Source: Palsa-465 sp035555155
Lineage (GTDB): Bacteria; Actinomycetota; Thermoleophilia; Solirubrobacterales; Solirubrobacteraceae
Reading direction: 5' to 3'
Length of the DNA: 64,000 bases
Assembly: GCA_035555155.1 (NCBI GenBank)
Contig: DATMGZ010000006.1
Coordinates: forward strand, 28,743-92,742
Shown: piece after piece, positions 34,338 to 42,097 of the stretch
How positions within the stretch are numbered: the first letter of the stretch is position 1
Layout: every line of letters starts with the position of its first letter
Made by a program: the position numbers and the translations under genes
The notes under the pieces: generated by a model
What the model was told of the DNA's origin: nothing
The model's input: the letters and a program-made list of their open reading frames with translations, nothing else
Database searches by the model: none

Positions 34338-34451
34338 GTGCTTATCTCGACAAATTGCCCGCGCGCGAGGGACTTTGTGCAGGTAAGCGCCGCACAGACG
34401 CTTAGGCGGCCGAGGAGCCCTCAAGGCTCGGTGATTTGGCGACATAAGCAC
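34338..34451. repeat. Paired-hairpin intergenic element
   Basis: A 19-base motif occurs at 34338-34356 (plus), 34372-34390 (minus) and 34433-34451 (minus). The outer two match at 16 of 19 positions, and the middle copy at 14 of 19. A degenerate fourth half (CGCTTA) is at 34399. Internal stems include TAAGCG/CGCTTA (34384-34404) and GAGCC/GGCTC (34415-34429). The arrangement reads as two adjacent hairpins whose outer ends are GCTTA/TAAGC. It may be a REP- or MITE-like element or a structured RNA. The rest of the 34123-34552 gap shows nothing else. Confidence 0.6.
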
Positions 34452-34552
34452 CACCGTGTTCCGGTGCATCGGCCGCCAGCGGGCCCCGCAGGTCCCTCGC
34501 CAGATCCCCCTCGCCGGCGCGGCTCGCCGGCCCCGTCCGCCGCGCAGCCCGC

Positions 34553-35887
34553 CTACCCCCGCTGATCGATCGGCACGTACTCGCGTCCGCGCCCGCCCGT
34601 GTAGATCTGGCGCGGGCGGGCGATCTTCTGCTCGGGGTCGTCGATCATCTCGAGCCACTGGGCGATCCAGCCGCTGGTCCGCCCGATCGCGAACAGGACC
34701 GGGAACATCTCGACCGGCATGCCCAGGGCCTCGTAGATCAGCCCCGAGTAGAAGTCGACGTTGGGATAGAGCTTGCGGGAGACGAAGTACTCGTCCTCGA
34801 GCGCGATCCGTTCGAGCTCGGCGGCGATGTCGAGCAGCGGGTTGCGCCCGGTGACCTCGAACACCTCGTCGCAAGCCCTCTTGATGATCTTGGCGCGCGG
34901 GTCGAAGTTCTTGTAGACCCGGTGGCCGAAGCCCATCAGACGCTCGTTGCCGGCCTTGACGCCCTCGATGAACGCGGGGACGTTCTCCTTGGTCTCGATC
35001 CGGCGCAGCATCCGCAGCACGGCCTCGTTCGCGCCACCGTGCAGGGGCCCGTAGAGGGCGGCCACGCCGGCGGCGACGGCCGAGTAGGGATCGACCTGCG
35101 AGGAGCCGACGGCGCGAACGGCGCTCGTGGAGCAGTTCTGCTCGTGGTCGGCATGGAGGATGAACAGCACGTCGAGAGCGTGCTCGAGCCGGGGGTCGGG
35201 CCCGTATTTGAGCTCGGTCATCTTGTAGATCATCCCCAGGAAGTTGCCGGGGTAGGAGAGATCGTTGTCGGGATACACGTACGGCATGCCCCGGTTGTGG
35301 CGGTAGGAGAACGCCGCCAGCGTGGGCATCTTCGCGATCAGCCTGACGACCTGCATGTAGCGGGCTTCCTCGTCCTTGATCGCGTTCGCCTCGGGATAGA
35401 AGGTCGAGAGCGCGCCGACCGAGGCGAGCAGCATCCCCATCGGGTGGGCGTCGTAGCGGAAGCCCTGCATGAAGCTCTTGACGTTCTCGTGCACGAACGT
35501 GTGGATCGTGATCTCGTGCGTCCACGAGTCGAGCTGCGCCTGGGTCGGGAGTGAGCCGTGGACGAGCAGGTAGGCGACCTCGAGGTACGTCGATCGTTCG
35601 GCGAGTTGCTCGATCGGATAGCCGCGGTACTCGAGGATGCCCTGGTCACCGTCGATGTAGGTGATGGCCGACCGGCACGACGCCGTGGCCATGAAGGCCG
35701 GGTCATAGGTCATCAGCCCGAAATCGTCGTCGTCGGTCTTGATCTTCCGCAGCTCGGTGGCGCGGATCGTGCCGTCGACGATCGGAATCTCGTACGACTT
35801 CCCGGTGCGGTTGTCGGTGACTGTGAGGGTCTCACCCGAGTTGGCTATCTCGGCGTGGTCGGCCCCGTGCTTGGTTTCGGTGCTCAT
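34553..35887 (-). CDS. gltA: Citrate synthase (type II)
   Basis: 444 residues, the length of the hexameric type II enzymes. The catalytic residues are in place: His in LHADHEQN, His in GFGHRVYKNFDPRA and Asp in PNVDFYSGLIY. The N-terminal extension with DPAFMATASCRSAITYIDGDQGIL is typical. It condenses acetyl-CoA with oxaloacetate, the entry step of the TCA cycle that the Kgd-type protein of this window continues. A GAGAGGAG Shine-Dalgarno precedes the ATG, so unlike most neighbours it has a real leader. Confidence 0.97.
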   Translation of the reverse strand: MSTETKHGADHAEIANSGETLTVTDNRTGKSYEIPIVDGTIRATELRKIKTDDDDFGLMTYDPAFMATASCRSAITYIDGDQGILEYRGYPIEQLAERSTYLEVAYLLVHGSLPTQAQLDSWTHEITIHTFVHENVKSFMQGFRYDAHPMGMLLASVGALSTFYPEANAIKDEEARYMQVVRLIAKMPTLAAFSYRHNRGMPYVYPDNDLSYPGNFLGMIYKMTELKYGPDPRLEHALDVLFILHADHEQNCSTSAVRAVGSSQVDPYSAVAAGVAALYGPLHGGANEAVLRMLRRIETKENVPAFIEGVKAGNERLMGFGHRVYKNFDPRAKIIKRACDEVFEVTGRNPLLDIAAELERIALEDEYFVSRKLYPNVDFYSGLIYEALGMPVEMFPVLFAIGRTSGWIAQWLEMIDDPEQKIARPRQIYTGGRGREYVPIDQRG

Positions 35888-35914
35888 CGGGCTCCTCTCG
35901 CGCAGTTCTGCTCC

Positions 35915-35935
35915 ACCGGGACTTTATTACCCGGT
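35915..35935 (-). promoter_or_regulatory. A/T-rich hairpin in the gltA leader or promoter
   Basis: ACCGGG and CCCGGT flank a 9-base A/T core that reads TAATAAAGT on the gltA strand. The TAATAA lies about 36 bases before the ATG and could be a -10 box inside a palindrome, or the stem could end the upstream transcript. Confidence 0.4.
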
Positions 35936-35963
35936 CGAGCTCGGCCGCCCCGACGAGGTTCCT

Positions 35964-36176
35964 CTAGTTCGACGTGGCGACGGCCATGGCCATCGCCACG
36001 AGCATCAGCACGAAGCTGATGCCGATCACGGTGCGCTCCCCACGGACTCCGTACGGGAAGCTGGGGCGCGTGAGACCGAGGCTCGCGAGGATCACGGCCC
36101 ACACCGCCAGCGCCCCGCCGGCGAGGTAGAACGGCACCTTCGACGGCTCGGCGACGGCTAGCAGGGTCAGCAGCAC
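35964..36176 (-). CDS. Small membrane protein
   Basis: 70 residues, GTG start. Two hydrophobic segments (about 17-34 and 50-67) are joined by the loop TRPSFPYGVRGERTV. The loop has Arg and Pro; the ends are short, so both termini are probably on the same side of the membrane. Family unknown. It begins 10 bases after the dcd stop and is probably in one transcript with dcd. Confidence 0.68.
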   Translation of the reverse strand: MLLTLLAVAEPSKVPFYLAGGALAVWAVILASLGLTRPSFPYGVRGERTVIGISFVLMLVAMAMAVATSN

Positions 36177-36186
36177 GCGCGCGAGC

Positions 36187-36783
36187 CTATCCGATCTGCC
36201 GGGCGCCCGGCGCGCCCTGGTAGCGGCTCTCGGTGGCGGCGCGCTGGCCCTGGTAATGGCTGCCCAACTCCGGGCTTCCGTAGGGCCGCAGAGCGGGCTG
36301 ATCGAGGGCCATGAACGAGAGCTGGGCGATCTGCAGCCCCGGGTACAGCTTGATCGGGACGCGGGTCAGGTTGTTCAGCTCCAGCGTCAGCGTCCCCTTC
36401 CAGCCGGGGTCGCAGAACCCGGCCGTGGCGTGGACGATCAGGCCCAGGCGCCCGAGCGAGCTCTTGCCCTCGATCCGGGCGACGATGTCGTCGGGCAGCT
36501 CGACCCACTCGAGCGTCCGGCCGAGGCAGAACTCGCCGGGATGGATCACGAACGACTCGTCGGCCGGGACGACGACCTCCTCGGTCAGGTTCTCAGGCGG
36601 CCGGCGCAGGTCGATCGCCGATGCGCGGTGGTTGTGGAATACGCGGAACGAGTCCCCCAGGCGCAGATCGATGCTGGCCGGCTGGACCAGGCTCGGATCC
36701 CACGGATCGATCCGGATCCGCCCCTCCTCGGCCAGGCGCAGGATCGTTCCATCGGACAGCACCGATGACGGGGAGGCGTTCAT
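36187..36783 (-). CDS. dcd: dCTP deaminase, possibly bifunctional dCTP deaminase/dUTPase
   Basis: 198 residues. ASIDLRLGDSFRVF, IEGKSSLGRLGLIVHATAGFCDPGWKGTLTLELNN and PYGSPELGSHYQGQRAATESR give the full dCTP deaminase pattern: the catalytic Glu is in TLELNN and the phosphate-binding Ser/Arg pair in SSLGR. The HATAGFCDPGW segment is closer to the actinobacterial and archaeal enzymes that make dUMP directly than to the E. coli deaminase, so bifunctionality is likely but not proved. It supplies dUMP for thymidylate. CAGACT lies 7 bases before the ATG on its strand. Confidence 0.92.
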   Translation of the reverse strand: MNASPSSVLSDGTILRLAEEGRIRIDPWDPSLVQPASIDLRLGDSFRVFHNHRASAIDLRRPPENLTEEVVVPADESFVIHPGEFCLGRTLEWVELPDDIVARIEGKSSLGRLGLIVHATAGFCDPGWKGTLTLELNNLTRVPIKLYPGLQIAQLSFMALDQPALRPYGSPELGSHYQGQRAATESRYQGAPGARQIG

Positions 36784-36841
36784 GGCCGCAAGTCTGTCAG
36801 CCGGACCGGATCCAGGGACCGCCCGCGGTCTTTCGGCCGTC

Positions 36842-37108
36842 TCAGTGCCCGAGCGTCCGGGCGCGCGCCTTGACCGTGCGCACGCGGGCGGGCGACGGGG
36901 GCGCGGGGTCACCGTGCGGGCCGCGCCGCGGGTGGCGCGGAAACGGCTTGCGCGGGTGGTTGCGGTGCCGATGCCGCTTGATGCCCCCGTCGTCGTCAGA
37001 ATCGGGCTGCTGGTCGGGATCCTGCTTGACCGCCCACCACACGAGGTAGATCAGCGCCGCAAGCGGAATCTTGAGCGCGAGCATCAGCCACACGAATCCC
37101 CAGGTCAC
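36842..37108 (-). CDS. Small membrane protein with basic cytoplasmic tail
   Basis: 88 residues, GTG start. One hydrophobic segment (about 3-26: FVWLMLALKIPLAALIYLVWW) is followed by a short acidic run (DPDQQPDSDDDGG) and a long His/Arg/Pro-rich tail (KRHRHRNHPRKPF, RARTLGH). I have seen this layout in uncharacterised Thermoleophilia proteins; function unknown. TAGGAT lies 9 bases before the start on its strand, the local leaderless pattern. Confidence 0.68.
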   Translation of the reverse strand: MTWGFVWLMLALKIPLAALIYLVWWAVKQDPDQQPDSDDDGGIKRHRHRNHPRKPFPRHPRRGPHGDPAPPSPARVRTVKARARTLGH

Positions 37109-37156
37109 GTCGTCGCGATCCTACCCGGACTCGTGCGCATTGTCACGGGTTGCGGC

Positions 37157-38092
<936 letters not shown>

Positions 38093-38105
38093 CGGGCGCG
38101 GAAGC

Positions 38106-38183
38106 CTAGTGCAAGGTCACGAAATCCCCTTCACGCCCAGCCACTCGCCAGGCCATCACAGGTCTTTCGGAACGCTGCACTAG
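38106..38183. repeat. 8-bp inverted repeat in the pfkB/doxX divergent region
   Basis: CTAGTGCA (38106-38113) recurs inverted as TGCACTAG (38176-38183), 62 bases apart, in the 226-base gap between divergent genes. The left arm abuts the -10 box of the kinase gene. Possible paired operator; chance not excluded. Confidence 0.3.
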
Positions 38184-38318
38184 CGTGGGACCGGATCGCG
38201 CGATCCGCCCGCCTGACCGTTCCCCCGGTCGAGGACTGGAACGGCGGCCGCCCGGGCATATCCTGGGTGAGGACCAGCGCAACCGCGCGCTTCAATCACA
38301 CCAGCCCCGGAGGAACTC

Positions 38319-38873
38319 ATGAAGGCAGGACGACTCATCGCGCGCGTGGCCATCGGCGGCCTGTTCGTCGGCCACGGCACGCAGAAGCTGTTCGGTTGGT
38401 TCGATGGCCCCGGCCTCGACAAGGCCGCCACGATGATGGACTCGCTCGGCCTGCGACCCGGAAAGCGCAACGCCACTGCGGCCGCGGTCGCCGAGGCTGC
38501 GGGCGGCGCGGCGATCGTGGCGGGCGCGTTGACTCCGCTGGCGGCGGCGGCGCTGATCGGGACGATGATCACCGCGATCCGTACCGTGCACCTCAAGAAC
38601 GGGTTCTGGGCGGCGAACGGTGGCTACGAGTTCAATCTCGCCCTGATCGCCGCGCTGCTGGCGCTGGTCGACGGCGGCCCCGGGGAGCTCTCGGTTGACG
38701 GCGCCGTGGGCATCCACGACACGGGCGCCGGGTGGGCTCTGCTCGCGCTCGCGGCCGGCGCGGCCGGCTCGACCGTGGTGATCGAGCTCGGACGCCGGCA
38801 GGACGCCCTGGAGGCGGTCGCGCAGCCCCCGGCCACGGAGACGGCGACGAGCGACACCGCTTCGGTCGCGTAA
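38319..38873 (+). CDS. DoxX-family membrane protein
   Basis: 184 residues with four hydrophobic segments. ARVAIGGLFVGHGTQKLFGWFDGPGL is the classic DoxX opening; EAAGGAAIVAGALTPLAAAALIGTMITAI follows. The tail (about 155-184) is polar and Thr/Ala-rich. DoxX relatives are linked to redox or thiol stress in actinobacteria. GGAGG stands 5 bases before the ATG, so this gene has a true leader. Confidence 0.9.
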   Translation: MKAGRLIARVAIGGLFVGHGTQKLFGWFDGPGLDKAATMMDSLGLRPGKRNATAAAVAEAAGGAAIVAGALTPLAAAALIGTMITAIRTVHLKNGFWAANGGYEFNLALIAALLALVDGGPGELSVDGAVGIHDTGAGWALLALAAGAAGSTVVIELGRRQDALEAVAQPPATETATSDTASVA

Positions 38874-38965
38874 CGGCAGGGCGGATTTCGGACCCCGAGC
38901 CGGAATCCGCCCCGCCCACAGGGGTCTGATCGTCAAGTCCGTCGGCGCGGGAACCGGGCGCCGTC

Positions 38966-38971
38966 TATCTT
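38966..38971 (+). promoter_or_regulatory. -10 box of the DEAD-box helicase gene
   Basis: TATCTT lies 9 bases before the ATG. GGGAG also touches the start codon but is too close to act as an effective ribosome site, so initiation is probably leaderless. Confidence 0.4.
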
Positions 38972-38980
38972 CCATGGGAG

Positions 38981-40402
38981 ATGACTACTTTCAAAGACCT
39001 AGGGCTCGCGCCCGACATCCTCGAGGCGCTCCGTGATGTCGGCTACGAATCGCCGAGCCCGATCCAGGAGCAGGCGATCCCTCCGCTGCTCGAGGGATCC
39101 GACGTGATCGGCCAGGCGCAGACCGGCAGCGGCAAGACGGCCGCGTTCGGGCTGCCGATGCTCCAGTACGTCGATCCCACCGAGCACGAGGTCCAGGGCC
39201 TCGTGCTGACGCCGACGCGGGAGCTGTGCATTCAGGTGACGCAGGCGCTGCGCACGTACGGGCAGCGCAAGGGGATCGACGTGGTGGCGGTGTTCGGCGG
39301 CGCCCCCATCCGCACCCAGCAGGCGCAGCTCCGGGCCGGAGGGCACGTGGTGGTGGGCACCGTCGGCCGCGTCAAGGACCTGATCTCACGCCACTCACTG
39401 ATGCTCCACTCCACGCGTTTCGTCGTTCTCGACGAGGCCGACGAGATGCTCGACCTCGGCTTCCTCGAGGATGTGGAGAAGATCCTCGCCCTGACTCCCT
39501 CGAGTCGCCAGACGGCGCTGTTCTCGGCCACCATACCGCCGGAGATCCGCCGCCTCGCCGACCAGTACCTGTACCACCCGATCACGGTCAAGGTGCAGGC
39601 CGCGACCCTCACCGTGGACACGGTCGAGCAGTTCGCACTCGAGGTACCCGCGCGCGAGAAGCCGGACGTGCTGGCCCGCGTGCTCGAGGCCGAGGGGCCC
39701 GACCAGGCGATCGTGTTCGTGCGCACGAAGATACGCTGCGATCAGCTGTACCGCACGCTGCGCGACCGGGGCATGAACGTCAAGGCGCTGCACGGCGACA
39801 TGAGCCAGGGCTCGCGGGACGGGGTCATGATCTCGTTCAAGGACGGCCGCCTGCCGCTGCTCGTCGCCACCGACGTTGCGGCCCGCGGGCTCGACATCGC
39901 GGGCGTGTCGCACATCGTCAACTTCGACGTCCCGACCTCGCCGGACGTGTACGTGCACCGCATCGGGCGAACCGGCCGGGTCGGGCGCAGCGGGCGCGCG
40001 ATCACCTTCTACGAGCCGCGCCAGAAGCGGGAGATCGCGGCGATCGAGAAGCACGCCGGGGTCAAGCTGTCGCCCTGGGTCAAGGACGCCCGCGTCGCCC
40101 CGACGCCGGTGACGGCCCCACCGCGTCGTCACTCCAAGCCGCATGTGTCGCCCAACGGCGACGGGCCGGCGCGCAAGCTGATCGTCTCCGGCGGTCGCGC
40201 GGCCGGGATCGAGCCCTCGGACATCATCCACGCGATCACGGCCGCGACCGGCCTGGACGGCGAGGCGGTGCGCAACGTGCGCATCCTGGAGCGGTTCTCC
40301 TTCGTTGAGGTGCCCGAGCGGGACGTCGAGCGGGTCGTAGAGCAGGTCAGCGGTACCGAGGTCCGCGGTCACGAGATCCGCCTCGAGCCGGCGAACGCGT
40401 AG
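38981..40402 (+). CDS. DEAD-box RNA helicase with DbpA-type RNA-binding domain
   Basis: 473 residues. Q-motif with ESPSPIQEQAIP, motif I AQTGSGKT, Ia PTRELCIQV, II VLDEADEML, III SAT, V ATDVAARGLD and VI HRIGRTGRVGRSG are all present. Motif Ib reads TVGR instead of TPGR. After a charged linker (about 370-395) a DbpA RNA-binding domain spans about 397-472 (KLIVSGGRAAGIEPSDIIHAI). The layout matches DeaD/CsdA-type helicases used in ribosome assembly and cold adaptation. Cyclophilin follows after 90 bases with its own promoter. Confidence 0.94.
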   Translation: MTTFKDLGLAPDILEALRDVGYESPSPIQEQAIPPLLEGSDVIGQAQTGSGKTAAFGLPMLQYVDPTEHEVQGLVLTPTRELCIQVTQALRTYGQRKGIDVVAVFGGAPIRTQQAQLRAGGHVVVGTVGRVKDLISRHSLMLHSTRFVVLDEADEMLDLGFLEDVEKILALTPSSRQTALFSATIPPEIRRLADQYLYHPITVKVQAATLTVDTVEQFALEVPAREKPDVLARVLEAEGPDQAIVFVRTKIRCDQLYRTLRDRGMNVKALHGDMSQGSRDGVMISFKDGRLPLLVATDVAARGLDIAGVSHIVNFDVPTSPDVYVHRIGRTGRVGRSGRAITFYEPRQKREIAAIEKHAGVKLSPWVKDARVAPTPVTAPPRRHSKPHVSPNGDGPARKLIVSGGRAAGIEPSDIIHAITAATGLDGEAVRNVRILERFSFVEVPERDVERVVEQVSGTEVRGHEIRLEPANA

Positions 40403-40480
40403 TGAGCGCCCCGAGCGTCGTTAAGCGACGCATGACGCCGAGCAGCTGATCAGATCGCGGGCCTGGAAGCCCCGCGGAGG

Positions 40481-40486
40481 TAACCT
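40481..40486 (+). promoter_or_regulatory. Leaderless -10 box of the cyclophilin gene
   Basis: TAACCT lies 6 bases before the ATG at 40493. GCGGAGG upstream of it may be part of the spacer rather than a ribosome site. Confidence 0.4.
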
Positions 40487-40492
40487 CCCACG

Positions 40493-40954
40493 ATGTCAAC
40501 AGCAAACATGAACACCACCCACGGGACGATCGCGATCGAGTTCTTCGACGACGACGCGCCCAAGACGGTCGCCAACTTCCGCAAGCTGGCCGCAGACGGC
40601 TTCTACGACGAGCTCATCTTCCATCGCGTGATCCCTGACTTCATGATCCAGGGCGGCTGCCCCGAGGGCACCGGCACCGGCGGTCCCGGCTACAAGTTCG
40701 AGGACGAGTTCAACGATCACGAGGTCGTCCGTGGCGCCCTCGCGATGGCCAACGCCGGCCCGAACACGAACGGCTCCCAGTTCTTCATCGTCACGATCGA
40801 CGCCGCACCGTGGCTCGACGGCAAGCACACCGTGTTCGGCCAGGTGACGGCCGGCATGGACGCGGTCGACGCGATCGAAGGGTTGCCCACCGGCGCCCGC
40901 GACCGGCCCGTCGACCCGCCGCAGATCGAGTCGATCGAGCTCGATCCGCAGTAG
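40493..40954 (+). CDS. ppiB: Peptidyl-prolyl cis-trans isomerase, cyclophilin type
   Basis: 153 residues, the size of a single cytoplasmic cyclophilin domain. FHRVIPDFMIQGGCPEGTGTGGPGY carries the active-site Arg and Phe; MANAGPNTNGSQFFI and WLDGKHTVFGQV complete the site. The first residues (STANMNTTHGTIAIEFF) are a short extension without a signal, so it acts in the cytoplasm. It speeds prolyl isomerisation in folding. Confidence 0.95.
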   Translation: MSTANMNTTHGTIAIEFFDDDAPKTVANFRKLAADGFYDELIFHRVIPDFMIQGGCPEGTGTGGPGYKFEDEFNDHEVVRGALAMANAGPNTNGSQFFIVTIDAAPWLDGKHTVFGQVTAGMDAVDAIEGLPTGARDRPVDPPQIESIELDPQ

Positions 40955-41035
40955 CGCGCGCCGGCCGGGAGGGCGGACGGTCAAGACTGGCCGCCCAGCC
41001 AGTCCTCCGCCTTGCCGCGCACACCGGCCGAGGCG

Positions 41036-41176
41036 CTCGTGCCTTGCTATCTCGAGCTCGGCGGCAAGGACCCGATGATGGTGTGCGCGGATGCGAACCT
41101 CGATCGGGCGGCGAACGCCGCCGCGTTCCACTCGACGAACAACAAGCTGATCTACGGCCGCGCCAAGCGAGACTGA
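41036..41176 (+). pseudogene. Aldehyde dehydrogenase fragment
   Basis: A 46-codon open stretch reads CYLELGGKDPMMVCADANL and then DRAANAAAFHS before running into unrelated sequence and a stop. LELGGKDP is the catalytic-Glu motif of aldehyde dehydrogenases and the following helix fits the same family, yet everything before and after is missing. On the other strand the 5' flank ends a different coding-like stretch (GKAEDWLGGQS, stop at 40981), so two gene debris pieces meet here. Confidence 0.7.
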
Positions 41177-41237
41177 GCGGCGCGGGCCGCGGGTGCGCTC
41201 GGGCACCGCCGGCGCCCGCGGCGGATACTAGGCCGGC

Positions 41238-42080
41238 ATGTACGCGCTCGCGCTCGCGCTCGGCTCCTCGCTGTGCTGGGGGGTCGCCGACTTCATCGGC
41301 GGCGTCCAGAGCCGGAAGTCGCCCCTGCTCGGCGTCGTCCTGGTCAGTCAGACGGTCGGCCTCGTCGGGCTGCTGGTCTGGGTCGCGGCGCGCGGTCAGC
41401 CCCCGCCCGACCTGGTCCGCCTGCTGCCGGCCGCAGGCGCCGGCCTGGGCGGTGTCGTGGCCCTGGCGTGCTTCTACCGGGCACTGGCGATCGGGACGAT
41501 GTCGATCGTGGCGCCGATCTCGGCCACGGGGGTGGTGGTCCCCGTGATCGTGGGGCTGGCGAGCGGCGACCGCCCGGCCCCGCTGCAGGTGGTGGGCATC
41601 GCCACGGCGGTCGTCGGTGTCGTGCTGGCCAGCCGCGAGGGCTCGGGGCGACCCGCGGCCGCCGCCGCGGTGCGGCGCAGCATCCTGCTCGCCCTCTGTG
41701 CCGCGGTGGGCTTCGGGACGTTCATGGTCGGCCTGCGGGCCGGGGCGCGCGCCGACGTCTCCTGGGCGCTGCTCGCCGCGCGCCTCAGCGCCGTGGTCGC
41801 GGTCGGCGCGCTGGCCTGGGCGCGTGGCCTCGCCCCGGTGTCGCTGCGCGCCGGCCTCCGGCCGCTCGCGATCATGGGCTGCCTCGACCTCACCGCCAAC
41901 GCCCTGTACGCGGTCGCCTCCCGACACGGGGCGCTCAGCATCGTCGCGGTCGTCGCGTCGCTCTATCCGCTGGCCACGGTCCTGCTGGCGCGGGTCGTGC
42001 TCGGCGAGCGGGTGCGCCGCGTCCAGGAGGCCGGGATCGTGGCCGCGCTCACCGGTGTCGCCCTGATCGCCGCGGGCTGA
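41238..42080 (+). CDS. EamA/DMT-superfamily transporter
   Basis: 280 residues with about ten hydrophobic helices forming two EamA repeats (about 5-130 and 145-278). The start ALGSSLCWGVADFIGGVQSR and the repeat ends SATGVVVPVIVGL and SLYPLATVLLARVVLGERV are characteristic; the second repeat's GERV-x-x-x-Q-x-x-G is diagnostic. It exports or imports a metabolite; the substrate is unknown. GATACT lies 8 bases before the ATG. Confidence 0.9.
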   Translation: MYALALALGSSLCWGVADFIGGVQSRKSPLLGVVLVSQTVGLVGLLVWVAARGQPPPDLVRLLPAAGAGLGGVVALACFYRALAIGTMSIVAPISATGVVVPVIVGLASGDRPAPLQVVGIATAVVGVVLASREGSGRPAAAAAVRRSILLALCAAVGFGTFMVGLRAGARADVSWALLAARLSAVVAVGALAWARGLAPVSLRAGLRPLAIMGCLDLTANALYAVASRHGALSIVAVVASLYPLATVLLARVVLGERVRRVQEAGIVAALTGVALIAAG

Positions 42081-42097
42081 GAGCCCCCGGCCGGTCG

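Noticed and set aside
34179..35525. Minus-strand frame over citrate synthase and the repeat array
   Set aside because: Out of frame with gltA; in the repeat array it only encodes GAHGARGAHG-type runs.
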